The notes under the pieces: model-generated
Database searches by the model: none
What the model saw: only the letters and a program-made list of their open reading frames with translations
What the model was told of the DNA's origin: nothing
Assembly (NCBI GenBank): GCA_008921705.1
Contig: VFFE01006712.1
Location: 186,001 to 250,000 of the forward strand
Reading direction: 5' to 3'
DNA from: Burhinus oedicnemus
Lineage: Eukaryota; Chordata; Aves; Charadriiformes; Burhinidae
DNA length: 64,000 bases
Shown: positions 25,293-39,900 of the stretch, piece by piece
How the letters are laid out: every line of letters starts with the position of its first letter
How positions within the stretch are numbered: position 1 is the first letter of the stretch
Position numbers and translations under genes: made by a program

Positions 25293-26253
25293 AGGATCCC
25301 TCAAGGGTCTGAACTGTGACCAATACTATTTGATATCTTCATCAAAGATCTAGGGGGATTGAGTGCACCCTCAGATGACACCAAACTGAGTGGTGCCATT
25401 GATATGCCTGAGGGAAAGGATGCCATCCAGAGGGACCTTGACAGGCTTGAGGAGTGGGCCTGTGCGAATGTTATGAAGTTCAACAAGGCCGAGTGCAAGG
25501 TCCTGCATCTGGGTCGGGGCAATCACCAGTATTAATATAGAATGGGGAATAAACAGATTGAGAGCAGCTCTGCAGAGAAAGACTTGGGGGTACTGGTGGA
25601 TGAAAAGCTGGACATGAGCCATCAATGCGTGCTTGCAGCCCAGAAGGCCAAACGTATCCTGGGCTGCATAACAACAAGCGTGGCCAGCAGGTCAAGGGAG
25701 GTGATTCTGGCCCTCTACTCTGCTCTGGTGAGACCCCACCTGGAGTACTGCATCCAGCTCTGGGGTCCTCAGTACAAGAAAAACATGGACCTGATAGAGC
25801 GGGTCCAGAAGAGGGCCATGAAAATGGTCAGAGGGCTGGAAGACTTCTCTGCTGAAGAAGGACTGAGAGAGTTGATGTTCAGCCTGGGGAAGGGTCTGGG
25901 GAAACCTTGTTACAGCCTTTCAAAATATAAAGGGGGCTTATCAGAGAAAGACAGATGGAGAATTTTACCAGGGCCTGTAGTGACAGGAAAAGGACCAATG
26001 GTTTTAAACTGAAAGAAGGTAGACTTATACTGCAGGTAAAGAAGAAATTTTTTATGATGAGGGTGGTCACACGCTGGAACAAATTGCCCAGAGAAGTTGT
26101 GGATGCCCTATCATTGGAATTGTTTAATGCCAGGTTGGACGGGGCTTTGAGCAACCTGATGTAGTGAAAGATGTCCCTGCATGTGGCAGGGAGATTGGAC
26201 TAGATGATCTTTAAGGGTCCCTTCCAACCCAAACCATTCTCTCATTCTATGAT
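25293..26253 (+). mobile_element. CR1 LINE, 5'-truncated, + strand
   Basis: The copy starts within the reverse-transcriptase region (atcttcatcaaagatctagg), runs through the [19 protein letters not shown] and [13 protein letters not shown] segments, and ends in the CR1 3' tail (cttccaacccaaaccattct, then attctatgat). A frame at 25542-26012 covers part of the reverse-transcriptase end. It is interrupted by a stop near 25535 and shifts frame near 25880-25960, so the element is dead. Its orientation is opposite to the copy at 24088, about 0.55 kb away. Confidence 0.93.
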
Positions 26254-28682
26254 ACAGAAAATAATCTTGTCATATAACACACAAGTCTTTTCTTATCTCT
26301 TCCACATATTCTGTAAACCTAGATGACTAATCCATTTCTTCAGACGTTTAAGTGATCAGTGTCATTTCGAATAAGCCCTCAGGCACGATGCAGGTAAACA
26401 TGTTGATTTATTTGGACAAGTCAACTTTCAAAACAAAAATACAGTTGAATCTCAACCCAGTGCATTTCCATTGAGATTAGCTTAGAAAAGAAGGACCATT
26501 GCCTCAACTGTTTCCTGAGAACCTTGCAGATGGTGCTGATTAATAGAAGGGGTCATAGTCACACTTACCCTAGCAGAGACAGGGAAATCAGAGTTAACTG
26601 CTGTGGTTGAATGACAGGAGGTTAACTTTGTTGCGTGTTTGAGGGCTAGCAGGGAAATATCTGTAGGAAAAGATTTAACCTCTAAAACCATTGTCACTAT
26701 CTGAAAGGCAATAAAACTACAAACTGTTTAGGGATTCAAAGAATCTAAGGTTACACATCTCAACTTTTCTCCAGTACAGGGAATACAGCCTCAGTCAAAT
26801 AGTTTGCACTTGCCTATTGTGATCAGCCTATAGTTGTGCTGGGAGCTTCAGGACACCATTTACAATCAGCTATTTTTCATACCCTTCAACGTGTAACATT
26901 AAACCTGCAGGGTAGACTGACAGATAAATGGAAGTTTCCAGTACCCAGAGCTTACTACAGAAGCAAGGAATGTGGTATATTCACAGCTGAAAAAAAGGTG
27001 TTAGGATTCTTATAAGCAAGGCTCCTTGGTATCCTGTTTGCTCTTGCAAGTATACACCAGCAGAAACGCAACCAAAGCAGTATTTCTTTGCTGTCTTCAC
27101 ATGTACATCTGTCCTCAAGGGAGAGTCTGGATGGTCAAAAGCTCAGTCAGTGCTAAGAGAAATGCAGGAAAAAAAGGATATGGTATTAATGACTGTGCTG
27201 TTTCTCACTTGCCCGTACTGCAGTGTGATCTGGAAGTTGGGTGAAAGCATTTGGCATTTTGGTATCTTTTTCTGAACGAATTTCCAAGTTTAGTATGGAC
27301 AGTTAAGGTCCTACAAAGGTGTACAGGATCTACAGGTAGGCTGAACTTGTGCTGGTCTTCAAAATAGCATTGCCAAGCCACTCTGAATGGATGTTACAGG
27401 ACCGTGATATCAGCTGCAATGCCAGGTCAGGGATCAGACTGAATTTTAGCCCGTGCCTTGGTCTGACTAAGGTCAAGCATTAATTTAGCCTCAGAATTCC
27501 CCATTTTAATTCTAATGCTTCTGCTTTTCTGTAGTATGTCCACGTTTTACAGGTAGGTCTCCAGCTATGTATTTGCTGCAACTTACCATTTTAAAGCTGA
27601 ATGCAGGCACAGGTCAGCTGAAGAAAACAGAATCTCTAATGCAATGCAACAGATTATATAAACAAAGAATTTGGTTGCTTTATGAGGACAATCAAATTCA
27701 ACAGATGAAAAAGATTTGAAAAAGTGTGTGTAACCCTGGAGGTAACAGAACCTCTCATTTTCCTCTCCTGTTCAATCACTGAATAATCTCTAGTGATGTG
27801 GCAGTGGCATAACACTAAAATTTTATCCAGAGCAGGATGTTTTTGTACATTTTGTGTCAGCTGATATTACTTCTCAGAGTTTTACTGTGTCTGCCAGGTA
27901 TATCTTTGCAGTCATATATCCAGCTAACAATTCAAGCAACAATCATTTCAGATTAGGTGGATGGAGAGAAAAACAAAATGAGATTTCCTAGTCAAAGAAT
28001 ATTTTTCAACATTTATGTAACCTCCTCTAAACAAATATTGTTAATTGACTTAATCCTCAGTATCCTTGTAAAGCAGATAATTACCATCATCCTAGTTTTA
28101 CAGCAGGAGAAACTTGAGGATCAAAGGTTAGATTACTGCTCAAAACCTCATGAAGTTGCATGGCAAGTCTAATTCAAATCTGTAGAACTTTATTTTATGA
28201 TTTAATCATGATATCCTTCTTCCTTCAGGGCAAAATACCTGCTGTCTCAAGGAAATAGTGGTTGCCAAAGTATGGAAAATACAACATACAACTATACTGG
28301 GCCTGTAATTCATTAGAATAAATCATTATAATTTTCATTATAAACTGTATCATTTAATGCAATTCAAAAATTTGACAGTGTCCAAATGAAAACAAATCTG
28401 AGGTTCCTTTTCTTTTGAAGCTTTGTTCCTCTGATGTTTAGTATAGTAATTGCTTTCAAACTAAATTTATCTGTAGCCAGTTCATAAACCTTTATTCCTG
28501 ATTTACTCAAAGAGCCTTTCTTCTTTGGTAGTTGTCTTCTCTTCATACTGGGACACCGCAAACAGATCACCTTCTGTCCCCGTATTGCTAGGCTGAACTA
28601 GTTTAGTTCTTTTCATTTCCTCCAATGACCTAGGCTCTTCATCTTTGCTGATCTTTTCTCCCTGGTATTCAGTGACAGGATG
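26254..28682 (+). other. Opsin intron, no feature recognised
   Basis: Frames are short and unrecognised. AT content rises after 27700. I see no repeat family here. Confidence 0.55.
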
Positions 28683-28950
28683 TGTGGGAACGGTTCAAAG
28701 CTGTATGAGGGGAGGATCAGACTACGGATTAGAAAACATTTCTTTACTGAGAGGGTGGTCAAACACTGGAACAGGCTTCCTAGAGAAGTGGTTGATGCCC
28801 CAAGCCTATCGGTATTTAAAAGGCATTTGGACGATGCTCTTAATAATATGCTTTAACTTTTGGTTAGTCCTGAAGTGGTCAGGCAGTTGAACTAGATGAT
28901 CATTGTAGGTCCCTTCCAACTGGAACTATTCAATGCTATCCTATGCTATC
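28683..28950 (+). mobile_element. CR1 LINE 3' fragment, + strand
   Basis: The stretch contains the CR1 3' coding end (agaaaacatttctttactgagagg, then ggtcaaacactggaacaggc, the 'FF..R.V..HWN' region) and a CR1 3' tail (gaactagatgatcattgtaggtcccttcc). The tail ends with ctatcctatgctat rather than attctatg repeats, which suggests a different CR1 subfamily from the other copies here. Confidence 0.85.
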
Positions 28951-31900
28951 GATGTCAAATCTAAACACAATTATAAACGTCGTTGGTACTACTGTTTGCT
29001 ATACATAATCTCATGCTCAAAAGTATTCAGTGCTCTTGCAAATGCCTGTGACCAAGAATATGCTCAGTTGCTATTACTAATGTGTAGTCATAGCAAAAGC
29101 AGTCCTGCAGAGGTCTTGTCTTTCATTAGTTGCATTCCCTTCCTTTGTAGGCAATGCGCCACTCTTGTGGCATGGACATGTGGCAAAAGCAACAATCTGG
29201 TGAATGGCACATGGACTTCATAGTGCTTTCCTTTTCTATTTTTCCCTTGTAGTAACTCTTTCAGCTTTCTGAAATTATGAAAAATTCAAATAAAAAACAA
29301 TTATTCAAATTAGAACCCTTTTGGCAATCACACGTGGGACTGTGTATTTCATTGGGGAAACAACTTCTTAGGAGTCCATTGAATGTTAGTAAAGGACCAA
29401 CACTTAAATGCATTAGAAGTTATTTCTTGTTTCTGTCTTGTTTGCAGCACTTAACTCTCTATTAACTTCAGAATCTGGACTGAAAACAAGAACATCAGCG
29501 CAGTGATTTCTTAAATCCCTTTATTCTGTCTAAATTAGGACCAGGTTTTCAGAAATGGGTCTATGGAAATATGCAGGGGTCGATTATATAGGGTACAACT
29601 ATTGTATATAGAGTACCATATGGATGACCCTGCTTCAGATGTAGTATTTTATCCCTTTAGGGGAAATACTTACTCAAGACCTTACAACTCACCCAGGGCT
29701 TTATAAGACTTCTGTGTATGCTGGCTTTAGGCCAATAGGAATACACTACAAGTAGGATTCAAAGGTTAACCAAAAACATATATAACTTGTCTTCCTTTTT
29801 GCCTTCGCTGCCTTCTCTCTCAGTGATGACCAACATCAAAATCAAGGGATTTCTATGTGAGTTATAAAACAAAAAACAGGCAATTTTGTAACTTGTTGGG
29901 TAGTTTCCCATTAAGGCATTTTCTCAGTGCAAAATGTGGTTTCTGCAAAATTAGAAGCTGTTAATTTTGCCAATTTTATTTTCAGCGGGGATGAAAATAA
30001 GGACAAAACGTCCCACTTCAGGCCAGATCTCCATGCCTAAGCCTCTACACCTTGATTCCTGTAAAATGTATCTTTAATGAAAAACACTGTCCTTCACCCA
30101 GGCAGATCAAGCTCCCTTGCCAGACTGCATCCCCCATGCACCAGTGCAGGAACAGTGGTGTCTTAGGGAAGGACATGCAGTGAAATGTAACTCAGCCCAG
30201 AAATCTAGCTTATAGGGGAACACACAGAATAAAGGTGAACTAGAATTCCCTGAAGGTATCTACCTGTAATTGGATATTTTGACAGTCCAAGGTTTTGTCT
30301 GGAATTTTTTGATAATTTGTTTTGGTTTTGTCCGAGATAAGAAAAAAATTGTAGAAGAATTAAAAATTCCATCACAAGAGAAATTTTGATTTCTCAGCCC
30401 AATTGGTTCTGTTGTTGCTTTGCTTACACATAAAACCAAACAACTGCTACCAAAACACAGTCACAAAACAAATCACTCTTGGTAATTTCTAATTCTGTCT
30501 TGGGTAAAATCAGAATCTAATTGGCTGCAAACCACAATAAAGATAAAGAACTGGAAAGACTTGGTTTCCATCCCTTATACCCACCACTAACCAGACTGCA
30601 GCTCTCATTGCCTGAAAAACAGTGCAAGCTCTGTAACAAGAGCCCTCATCCAGCAGCAGGATACATATCTGGTAATTAAAGGGTTCTTCCGGCATTCCCA
30701 CATCAGAGCACCTCCAGTATGTTGTTCATAGCAACTGATGGAAAGATCATTTAGGACAACAGAAGCTGTAGAAACAGCGCAGGTGGTATAGAAATATTGG
30801 GGAAGAAAGGGCTAAGAACCTGTGTTTTAGCCAGAGGCAGAAAGAAAGATAGAGCGGAGGAAGACTCAGTAGATAAAATGCCCAAGAGCTGCTGAAGTTT
30901 TTTTTTCGTGTGTGTGTGTATGTGTGTGTGTGAGTGTGTGTGTGTGAGAGTGTTAGCAGAATGTAAGACAGCAACCCACCCTCAAGCAAAAAGACCCCAA
31001 GTATTTCATGAGGGAAGATAGCCAGTGGTATTGTACTACAAAAATAACCTCATGAAAATAAGGCTTTGGATTTCCTTGGGCAGTGTTCTGTTCTGGGTCT
31101 CAGCCTAAGTAAAACTCTGTAAGGAACATATGGAAGAACTGTTTTCCCTAAGCATGAGTTACACACATAGCCAAGGATAGGCAGCTCATAACTTACAGCA
31201 AAAAAGAACACAATAAGATCACATTTCTACAAGTATTTATTAATGTACTTTAGTCATAGTGGAATTGGGACAGGACTATATCAGCATAAACCCATCACAG
31301 TCAGCTGGAGTCTTTCTTTCAATCCTTGCGGGTGGATCCAGAGTCCATGGGTGAAGAACTGAAAATACAAGAAGAAACTGGGTAGGCAGAACAGCATATT
31401 GACTATGACTGAATAAACACATACATTTTTCAAGTGTCAAAATACTTCTCGTTGTTATGCTTTGAACTTTCAGCAAAATGGGAGTTATTTCAAAATAATC
31501 TGGAATCACTGATTCCGTATTACAGTAGTAATAGACCCTTCATTTCTACTCATGAAGTAAAATGTTACTGTAGGGACTGGTAAATTTGCTGCTGCCTCTG
31601 TCAGTCAGGATCTATCAATCACACTGTAAAGCCCTAAACAGTTCTGGCTTAATGAAATGGCAATAGGAAATAGAGGCAGGATCCATTTTATTGCTATTCA
31701 CTGAAGTTCTTTGCCTGTTCTTGCTCCTCACATTGCTATAGGAAACTCTTTTCAAGTTTCTTTTAGGTAGAAGGAATTAACTTCACATATGCTACCCTCT
31801 TTGTATACTGTATGGGTTTTAGTAGCTCTATGTAAGGCCAGAGAAGAGCACATGCAAAATAAATATGACAGTTGGTCATTTTTTCCTGCAGTGATAAACC

Positions 31901-34280
31901 CCGTTGTAAGCAACAGTGCTGTCTTAAACCAATGTGCATTGAAGACGTAGTAGCATTGTTAATATTGTGCTTTCCTGTGCACAACCAGTCCCTTTGCAAT
32001 TCAGCAGCCATGCTGGTTACATGGAAGTATGGATAAAGAAAAGTTTCTCTTGTTTCCTGTAACAAAATAACTATCCCTAGTTTATGATCCCTCCAGCTTT
32101 GGTCTCTCATTTTGTTCACTTTACATAAAACAGCATATTTCATGAGGACTTAATCTGAAAAGAGTACTTTTAAATGACCAAGGATTATCTGAATAGTATG
32201 CTATATCCATGAAAATAAGGTAATACTTCTCAGACATTGGTGTATACTCTTTTGTTTCTGCTCTTCTACCATGGAACAACTTTGTTAATATTCTTTTGGT
32301 AACAGCTTATTGATTTGTTTTCTTCTCATCTCTACTGTTCTTGGGATGCTCCAGCTGCTCATTAAAACACTTAATGGCCTGATAGCTACATTCAGCCTCA
32401 TGCATTTGTAAAGTCTAAATTAGGTCCATCAGATACCTTATCATTTCATTTGTACGGAAGAAAACAAGCACTAAAAGTAACTGAAAAACAACCCAACACC
32501 TCCAGCAAGGAATATTGCTAGGGAAGAAAAATAACATTGCTTAACCCAATAGGAAGCTTCAGAAAATCCTCCTGTTCTCTTTTCTGAAAAAGCAGGCTCA
32601 GAAACAGACCCAGAGCAGAACTTTCCCCACCTTCCTGCCTGGTCCTCTGCCCATACATCTGTCCTCCTTGTGCTCAGGATATAGGACCTTACATGAGCCT
32701 CCTGGGTTACATACCTCATGGGCAGCAAGGCTGGGCCTAGGGGTAGACCTCAGGCACTTTTAGCTTGCACAAGAGACACGCCTCATGTTTCTTGCCTTAA
32801 CTTGCCAAAAATTCTTCCTACCGTCCCTGTTTTAATCCAAGGTGTAGATACGTTGGATCAGGAATGCCACCTAGTCTATAATACATCAGACAACTCAAAA
32901 GTCATGAACTCTAGCTTCTTGAGGCATGTTCACATTACACTTCCTTGAACTGCTATAAGAATGACTAAACTATGCTTAAAAGAAAACAAAATAAATAAAG
33001 AAAAAAGAAAGTCTTCTAGTTTTATAGAAAACAACCCAGAAACCCCCAAACCTCTTCCATCCACCACCCCCCCAAGGACCTCACCTGCACAGGAGACATA
33101 CCTGCAGCACACAGTAGCACCAGTGCAGGATGCAGGCAGTACACCACAAGCATCTCCACTCCAGGACTGAGCGTAGAAAAAACCCACTGTTTAGAAGGTG
33201 GGCCAACAAAATATTTTAATCGGGAAGCTCAGTTGCAGTCAGACGACTGTCTGGGAGTGAGGCAATTAACAGCAGCTGACACAGCCTGGAGTCAGCACTG
33301 GTAGCAATTTTCCCCTCTGGCTGCTTCTATAAAATGAAGGCAGCTGTGATGTCTATTGCCTGCCCTCCTGAACCCCTCAGGGTTTCTGGAGACCTCTCAC
33401 AAGCATATAAGGAATTGTTGCTACAGTAATTATCCCTTACCTGTCAGCATCCTGTAACCAAGAGGGTATTCGATTCGTATTTGTCTATGTGCAGAAACAG
33501 GTCACCAGAGGAAATGAGTTTTCTTATTTCAGTTACCATACTGATGACTATAAGCACATAGAGAAGGTTGTTCAGAGTGTAGCAAGGTAACCCCACAACT
33601 CTGCTGACACTAGTCTTTTCTCAGTTTAATTTGTGGGGTTCATGTGTTTACAAAGAAGCTGAGCCTCAGCAGAAGTCAATTACTGTTCATAACTCTACCT
33701 TTGTTCTTCATTTTAAGATCACATCCCACCACACTAAACCAGACAGCAGCAAGATGAGCACTAACAGATGCGTTGGGTTCCTCTCCAAATGTGCAGAAAA
33801 AAATAAGAAAACAAACAGCCAAAACCAATTAAGTGACTATTAGGGAAAAGCAGCAGTTCTGCCTTTGCATCTGGTATGGTACATCTTTCTAGCTGTTTCT
33901 TTCTCCTTCCTTGCTGTGCTTCATCATTCCTGTCTCTCCCCCTTCCTTCCCCTGGACCCCTTTCTTTACGTTTATCATTTTTAAGAATCCAGCAATCCCA
34001 CCAGCAATGGCTTCCCCTGTGATTTGTCACAACCTACTTGTGCTGTCAGTTCTCTGGTGGCTACTCTGCCTCCAGGGGAAAAAAAACCCCCACTATATTA
34101 GTGCATTACGGTTAGTTCCCTGTCATTATAATATAGTCAGTTAGCATTTCCATCAAACTTAATAAGCATTTACTTGAACATTAGCATATTTTTAGGAAAA
34201 AGAAATAACAGGGCATGCACTTGTAACTTGCCTTGGGTATTAAGTCATGAAGCTCAGGGGTCAGGCTGTACTTAACTTGC
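28951..34280 (+). other. Opsin intron, no gene recognised
   Basis: The sequence is AT-leaning with one TG microsatellite (listed separately). Frames such as 31763-32143 (-, 126 codons) have no recognisable domain and are probably chance. Confidence 0.55.
30906..30952 (+). repeat. Interrupted (TG)n microsatellite
   Basis: About 47 bases of mostly TG dinucleotides with single TA and GA interruptions, after a short T run. The frame at 30747-30989 on the - strand is an artefact of it (Thr-His repeats). Confidence 0.9.
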
Positions 34281-35210
34281 AATCATAGAATCACATAAGT
34301 TGGAAGAGACCTTTAAGATCGAGTCCAACCATAAACCTAACACTGCCAAAACCACCCCTAAACCATGTCCTTAAGCACCACGTCTACCCATCTTTTAAAT
34401 ACCTCCAGGGATGGTGATTCCACCACTTCCCCGGGCAGCCTGTTCCAATGTTTGATAACCCTTTCGGTGGACGAAATTTTTCCTAATATCCAATCTAAAC
34501 CTTCCCCTGGCACAACTTGAAGCCATTTCCTCTTGTCCTATCACCTGTTACTTGGGAGAAGAGATCGACCCCCACCTCTCCTTACAGGTAGTTGTAGAGA
34601 GCGGTAAGATCTCCCCTCAGCCTCCTCTTCTCCAGGCTAAACAACTCCAGTTCCCTCAGCTGCTCCTCATAAGTCTTGCGCTCTAGACCCTTCACCAGCT
34701 TCGTTGCCCTTCTCTGAACATGCTCCAGCACCTCAATGTCTTTCTGGTCGTGACAGGCCCAAAACTGAACACAGTGTTCAAGGTGGGGCCTTACCAGTGC
34801 TGAGTACAGGGGGATGATCACTTCCCTAGTCCTGCTCACCACACTATACATGATACAGGCCAGGATGCTGTTGGCCTTGGCCACCTGGGCACACTGCTGG
34901 CTCATATTCAGCTGGCTGTCGACCAACACCCCCAGGTCCTTTTCTGCCAGGCAGCTTTCCAGCCACTCTTCCCCAAGCCTGTAGCACTGCATGGGGTTGT
35001 TGTGACCCAAGTGCAGGACCCAGCACTTGGCCTTGTTGAACCACGTACCACTGGCCTCGGCCCATTGATCCAGCCTGTCCAGATCCCTCTGTAGGGCCAT
35101 CCTACCCTCAGGCAGGTTGACACTCCCACCTAACTTGGTGTCATCTGCAAAGTTACTGCAGGTGCACTCGATCCCCTCGTCCAGGTCATTGATAAAAACT
35201 TCGACAAAAG
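34281..35210 (-). mobile_element. CR1 LINE, 5'-truncated, - strand
   Basis: The + strand starts aatcatagaatcacataagt, the reverse complement of a CR1 3' end. The - strand frame 34582-35100 (172 codons) encodes the late reverse-transcriptase region: [32 protein letters not shown] and [14 protein letters not shown]. Upstream of it, the order continues with an [24 protein letters not shown] stretch up to about 35200. The 5' side is truncated there. It differs enough from the 24088 and 62562 copies to suggest another subfamily. Confidence 0.93.
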
Positions 35211-36924
35211 TGCGGTAATTTCTTTGAAGTGCTCTATCTTAAGTAACTTACCACTGTAAGAAAGTAGAATCTAAATGTTTAATATAAGGAAAGATACATG
35301 TATGGAGTGGACATAGGTAGGTTTTGGGGTGCAGCAGCTCTATCCATGCTATTCTGATGAAACAATCAAATTATCCACTTGTCACCTTGGAAAGATCAAG
35401 ATGGAAAGCTAGAAGTCCAACCAAACCACAAGTATTAGTGGACTGTTCATACTTATAGATGAAGTAATCCCACAGTAAGCCACTAATCATTGCTGCAGGT
35501 GCAGTTTCCTGCAGAAGAAGGTGGCAGGTGTGATTATAGCAAAAGACTGGTTCCTTCCTTGCTTGTCTAGCTGTTCTTCAATGGGTTCATGCTGTAGTTA
35601 AGACAGCAAGTCAGAGCAGCCGTCCTGAAACAAGTCATTCAGCCAGATCACACCAGGCGAGCTAATAATGCAGATAAACAAACCAAAATGCCTGTATGAA
35701 GTTTGACCTGTCAGAAAACTATGCCCCTCATGCTCAAGTGAAACAGCTGACTTCTATGAATAAAAAGATAAAAGGTGCCTCCTTCAAGGCATATTGTTCA
35801 GAAAGGGCCAGTCCAATTTTGGGAACGAAACCTGAAAATGGGTTGCCTGCAAGGTTCCCTGAGATACTATCAGAAAGGTAATGTCACACCTCCTATAGCT
35901 GTCACTGCTAAAGAACAGGGGGTACAGCAAGATGTTCTCTGTACCCAATACAGTATACTTCATGGGTTTCAACCTCCTACTGACACACTGATTTGTATGC
36001 AGTGAGGCAAGAACATCCTCTCCCATGTCATACACAATGAAGTTTACTGAGCATTTTATCATATGAAATAAAGTGATGTTTTGTTGTTGTTTTTTAAAAT
36101 GAAAAAAAGCAGAGTAAAATCAAAGTTGATGGATTTGAAAAGCATCAATTAGTTGCTTCATTGGTGCATCCCAGCATTCAGTTTATCCCCTAGTGTAGCT
36201 CATTGTTCTGAGTTTTCTGAGAGGTGTTACTTGCATATCGTGACATATAGTAATTATGCCCTCAACACTGCCTGCCAGGAGGTGGTGTAATACACAGGAT
36301 GAGCTGCATGATTACTGGCTGTCAAGAGTTTATGTGATGGCAATCCCACTTTCAACATTCCACTAGTGTGTAACTAGCTTTATTATCAGCATGGACTCAA
36401 GGTGACTCCCTGGGATGAAAACAGTGACTGTCATCTCCATTGGCCCAACTCCAGCCACTGCATAGTTCATTCACCAATTCATTTTATTTAATAATTGATA
36501 AAAAAGCCTGTTCTTAGTTTTTAAGACATGACACTGGATTCCTTGAATGGGTGGCACAGCCATTTAGCTGAAGTTTACCAACATTTCGAGTACAGCATCA
36601 AGTCACCAGAGCGTGACCTCCTTAGAGGGCTTGACTATCCCAAGAAATTTACTACCAAAGCTAGAGCAGTATGGTATACTCTCCCAAGGGAACCCTAGAG
36701 CACCTGCTTGGGTAGACATGTTCATTTTAGAATAAAACTGGCTTTACGATATTTGTCTCTTTTCTGTAGTTCACTGTGAAAGCTACTTGTCAGCCTATCT
36801 GTCCATTTCCATTTGAGATTTCATTGCAATTGTGGGCAGAACTGATAGGCACCTTCCCCGTTTCGTGCCATCTGCAGTTCAGTGTCATTCACTCAGGGCA
36901 ATATGAAAAGATCGGCACTCCTAA
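35211..36924. other. Opsin intron / ST6GAL2 3' flank, no feature recognised
   Basis: No supported gene or repeat. An alternative - strand AATAAA lies at 36483-36488. Small frames near 35700-36060 overlap each other on both strands and look like chance. Confidence 0.5.
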
Positions 36925-39900
36925 ACAAATGAAAACAAATGTTTTATTTACAGGAAAAAATCTGTACACTGTGCATACATAAAAATATACAAAATCATAA
37001 TAGAAAATATAAAAAGTGTTAAAATGTATACAAACACTGCTTAAAAATGTGACTCCTGTAAAATCTTAAGCTTTGTTATTAGAGTACACATTCATTTAAA
37101 AAAATCATCATACAAAATAATTCTCAAAGCTATTAAAAAAGTACACAGTCTATATTTGAATAGTTCAATGACTACATATTCTAAGAGTGATGAGATGGTA
37201 TGGATACATGTAAGGCTTTTACACACAACTCTTATTTCAAGAACAAAACTCTGAATCTGATCACTAAGCCAGAGAGAAGAAATTTGCAGTGTCAAAATTC
37301 ATTCACTGATGCAGGTATGCCCAGACATGGGCTACTTTAAATTTCAAACAGTTAAATCGGCTATCCTCCTTGTGTGTGCGAGGATACCTCCCAGGAAAGA
37401 TTCAGATGCTTTCTAATGACAGTCTTCTGAATTACCTACTTCAAAGAACAATTTCATTTATTCAAAACGCATCCACTTTAGAGAGCATGAAGGGAAAAAT
37501 AATAGCCATTAATTTTTGCAGTCAATGCATTTAATATTCATTTCATGGTACATCTGTGTCACTCTCCTAAATGGCATTTTCCATCCTTAAAAACTGCTGA
37601 AGAAAAAGGAAATGAAAAAAAAACCTCACTATGGATTGGATTGGTCTACATGTGTTTTGAACTCCTGTTTAATTCAATCCACCTCTAAAATGACTTTGTT
37701 CAGTCTGTGCAACCATTGAGTATAGACACTTGCCTTCATTTAAGAAAAAAAAACCTCTTGGTTTTGCTGACTTTGGCAAGAGACCTACAACAGCAAGTTC
37801 AGAATTTGGATGTTTTCACCAAAGAAAGTGTCCTGACCAATGACATGCAATCATTTAGCTAAATTTGTACAGAGAATGTAGATTAGAGTGTATAAATCAC
37901 CCCCCTCTCTCTCCAAAGGTACGTATTTTTTCTATCATTGTAATTTCACTGACTTTAGTAGAGTTTGAATGGCATAAAACTGCACAGCAAGGTAAAAAAA
38001 GACGACAAAGTAGTTTAGTCCAAGGAATGAATGACTGAGCTGTGAGTTTATGCTCAGGTAAGCTTTAGAACTATAAAGGAATAGAACAATTAATAATTTT
38101 TTCTAGCAAAAAAGTTTTTGGCTCAAAATGAGGCAAAAGCTTCCTTTTTTTTCTCTTGAATAAACAGAAGAGTACCTTGATTTAACCATCCAAAGGCTGA
38201 ATGCATAAAATGATAGAGCACCGCAGGTCAGAAAAGCTACGGAATTCACAGTGGAAAAAAGAGCATCATGAAGTTCAGCATAAACTCAGCACATTTCCTT
38301 AAGCTGCTGCTGCGTTTCTGGTTTGTTTCAGCTAAATGCAACTGTTGTCCGCAGCACCAGGGCACAGAAATGAGGCTCAACAGCTTTTGAAGGCAACTTA
38401 CTCCTACTTGTCAGTAAAACTCCATGAATTTAAAACCTGTATCATTGCAACAAGTGTGAAGGGAGCTCAGGGCTCCACTAGCAGAGGCATTTGCTTGGCT
38501 GATGATGCACTTCAAGGGCCAGGTTTGGGCAAACCTCTCACCTACGGTGCCGTTCCACTCTGTTAGGCTGCAACAGCCACACGGGAGAGCTACGAAGCCA
38601 CGTCTGTATCTTTTCCCACAATCTGGGTGGGAAAATGCATTTCCTTTCACACTGTCTGTGTTTAATATATGTATCTAAAAGCAGCGCTCTTACGCGTTGT
38701 TATTAAGATAAATGGTTCAGTGTTACTACACTCTCACTCATTGTTTTAAATTTACTGAATGTGACTCTTTGTGAAGATCTCTCTGCCCTCGCGAGGGATG
38801 GGGAAATGCCCGTAAGAGCAAAAATATTTGGTGAGCTCTTATAAAAGCCACCAATGCCAATGCCACAGAGTGTAAGCAGTGGTGAGGGCAGCACCTCTTG
38901 GGTTCTTTTATGTTCCCTCTTTACTTCTGCCCCTTCCCCTCTTGCAGCAAGTGGACGTCAGCCCTCAGTTACCAAATCAGGCTACACTTACACTTGTGTC
39001 AAAAATCAAAGTAGGACAAGGCAAAGTAGGGGAGCAAAATCTCTTTAAGCAGCCACAGGATGTTTGAGCAGGCAAACCAGTGAAACATCACAGTGGAAAC
39101 CAGCGTTGGGAAGCCACACCAGGGATGCTTATTTTTTCAAGATGAGCATCACAAGTTGGTCTTCCTCCTCTGTGAGCAAGCAAGCGTTTGCAGGACAGCT
39201 CTGCGGCATCTTCTGAGGTGATGGTGCTACTGCACCCACATGTGCACTTGTGGAAGGAGCACTGACTGCCATATAAATCAGGATACGACAAAGAAATAAT
39301 TTATGCTGGGAGGGCTTGAATGCACACAGTCCGTAAATTAAAAATATACAGTTCATTTTATAACAACTCAGACCTCTTTCTGCATTGTTATTTAAATGAC
39401 GTATTAAGTAGGTATGCTTAGAAACTTGTTACATGAAACTGTCATTTGCCTTGTTCTGTACAACAGCTATGTTGGTTATTCTGACAAATTACTGAGGGAA
39501 TAATACAACATAATCCTGCTGTGGGCAGTTGAGTGATGCAGTTAGTATTGTTCTTCTTAGTGAAAATCAAAGTTAAAGGTTAGTGGTTGCAGACCAATCA
39601 AAGTGATATGCTTTTTTTTCTTTTCAGAACTTGAGAATTTCCAGCTTATGGAAAAGCAGCATATTCACTAGTCCTAGAAAGCTAATCAACTCCCTTGCTT
39701 TACAAACATGCGGTAGCTAACCCAGTGTACAGGAAAGAGGCACGTTTGATTGCACTGTTCAAATGTTTTGCAAACACGGTACCAAACATACGGAAAAATA
39801 GATTAGTTCTATGTAGGTTGTCTGTTCTCCACAAGATTAAATAACAGTGTTATTAACTTTAAGAATAGAAGTTGCTGCCATACATAACATTAAAAAGAAG

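Noticed and set aside
30747..30989. - strand frame with a Thr-His repeat
   Set aside because: This is a translation of the TG microsatellite, not a gene.
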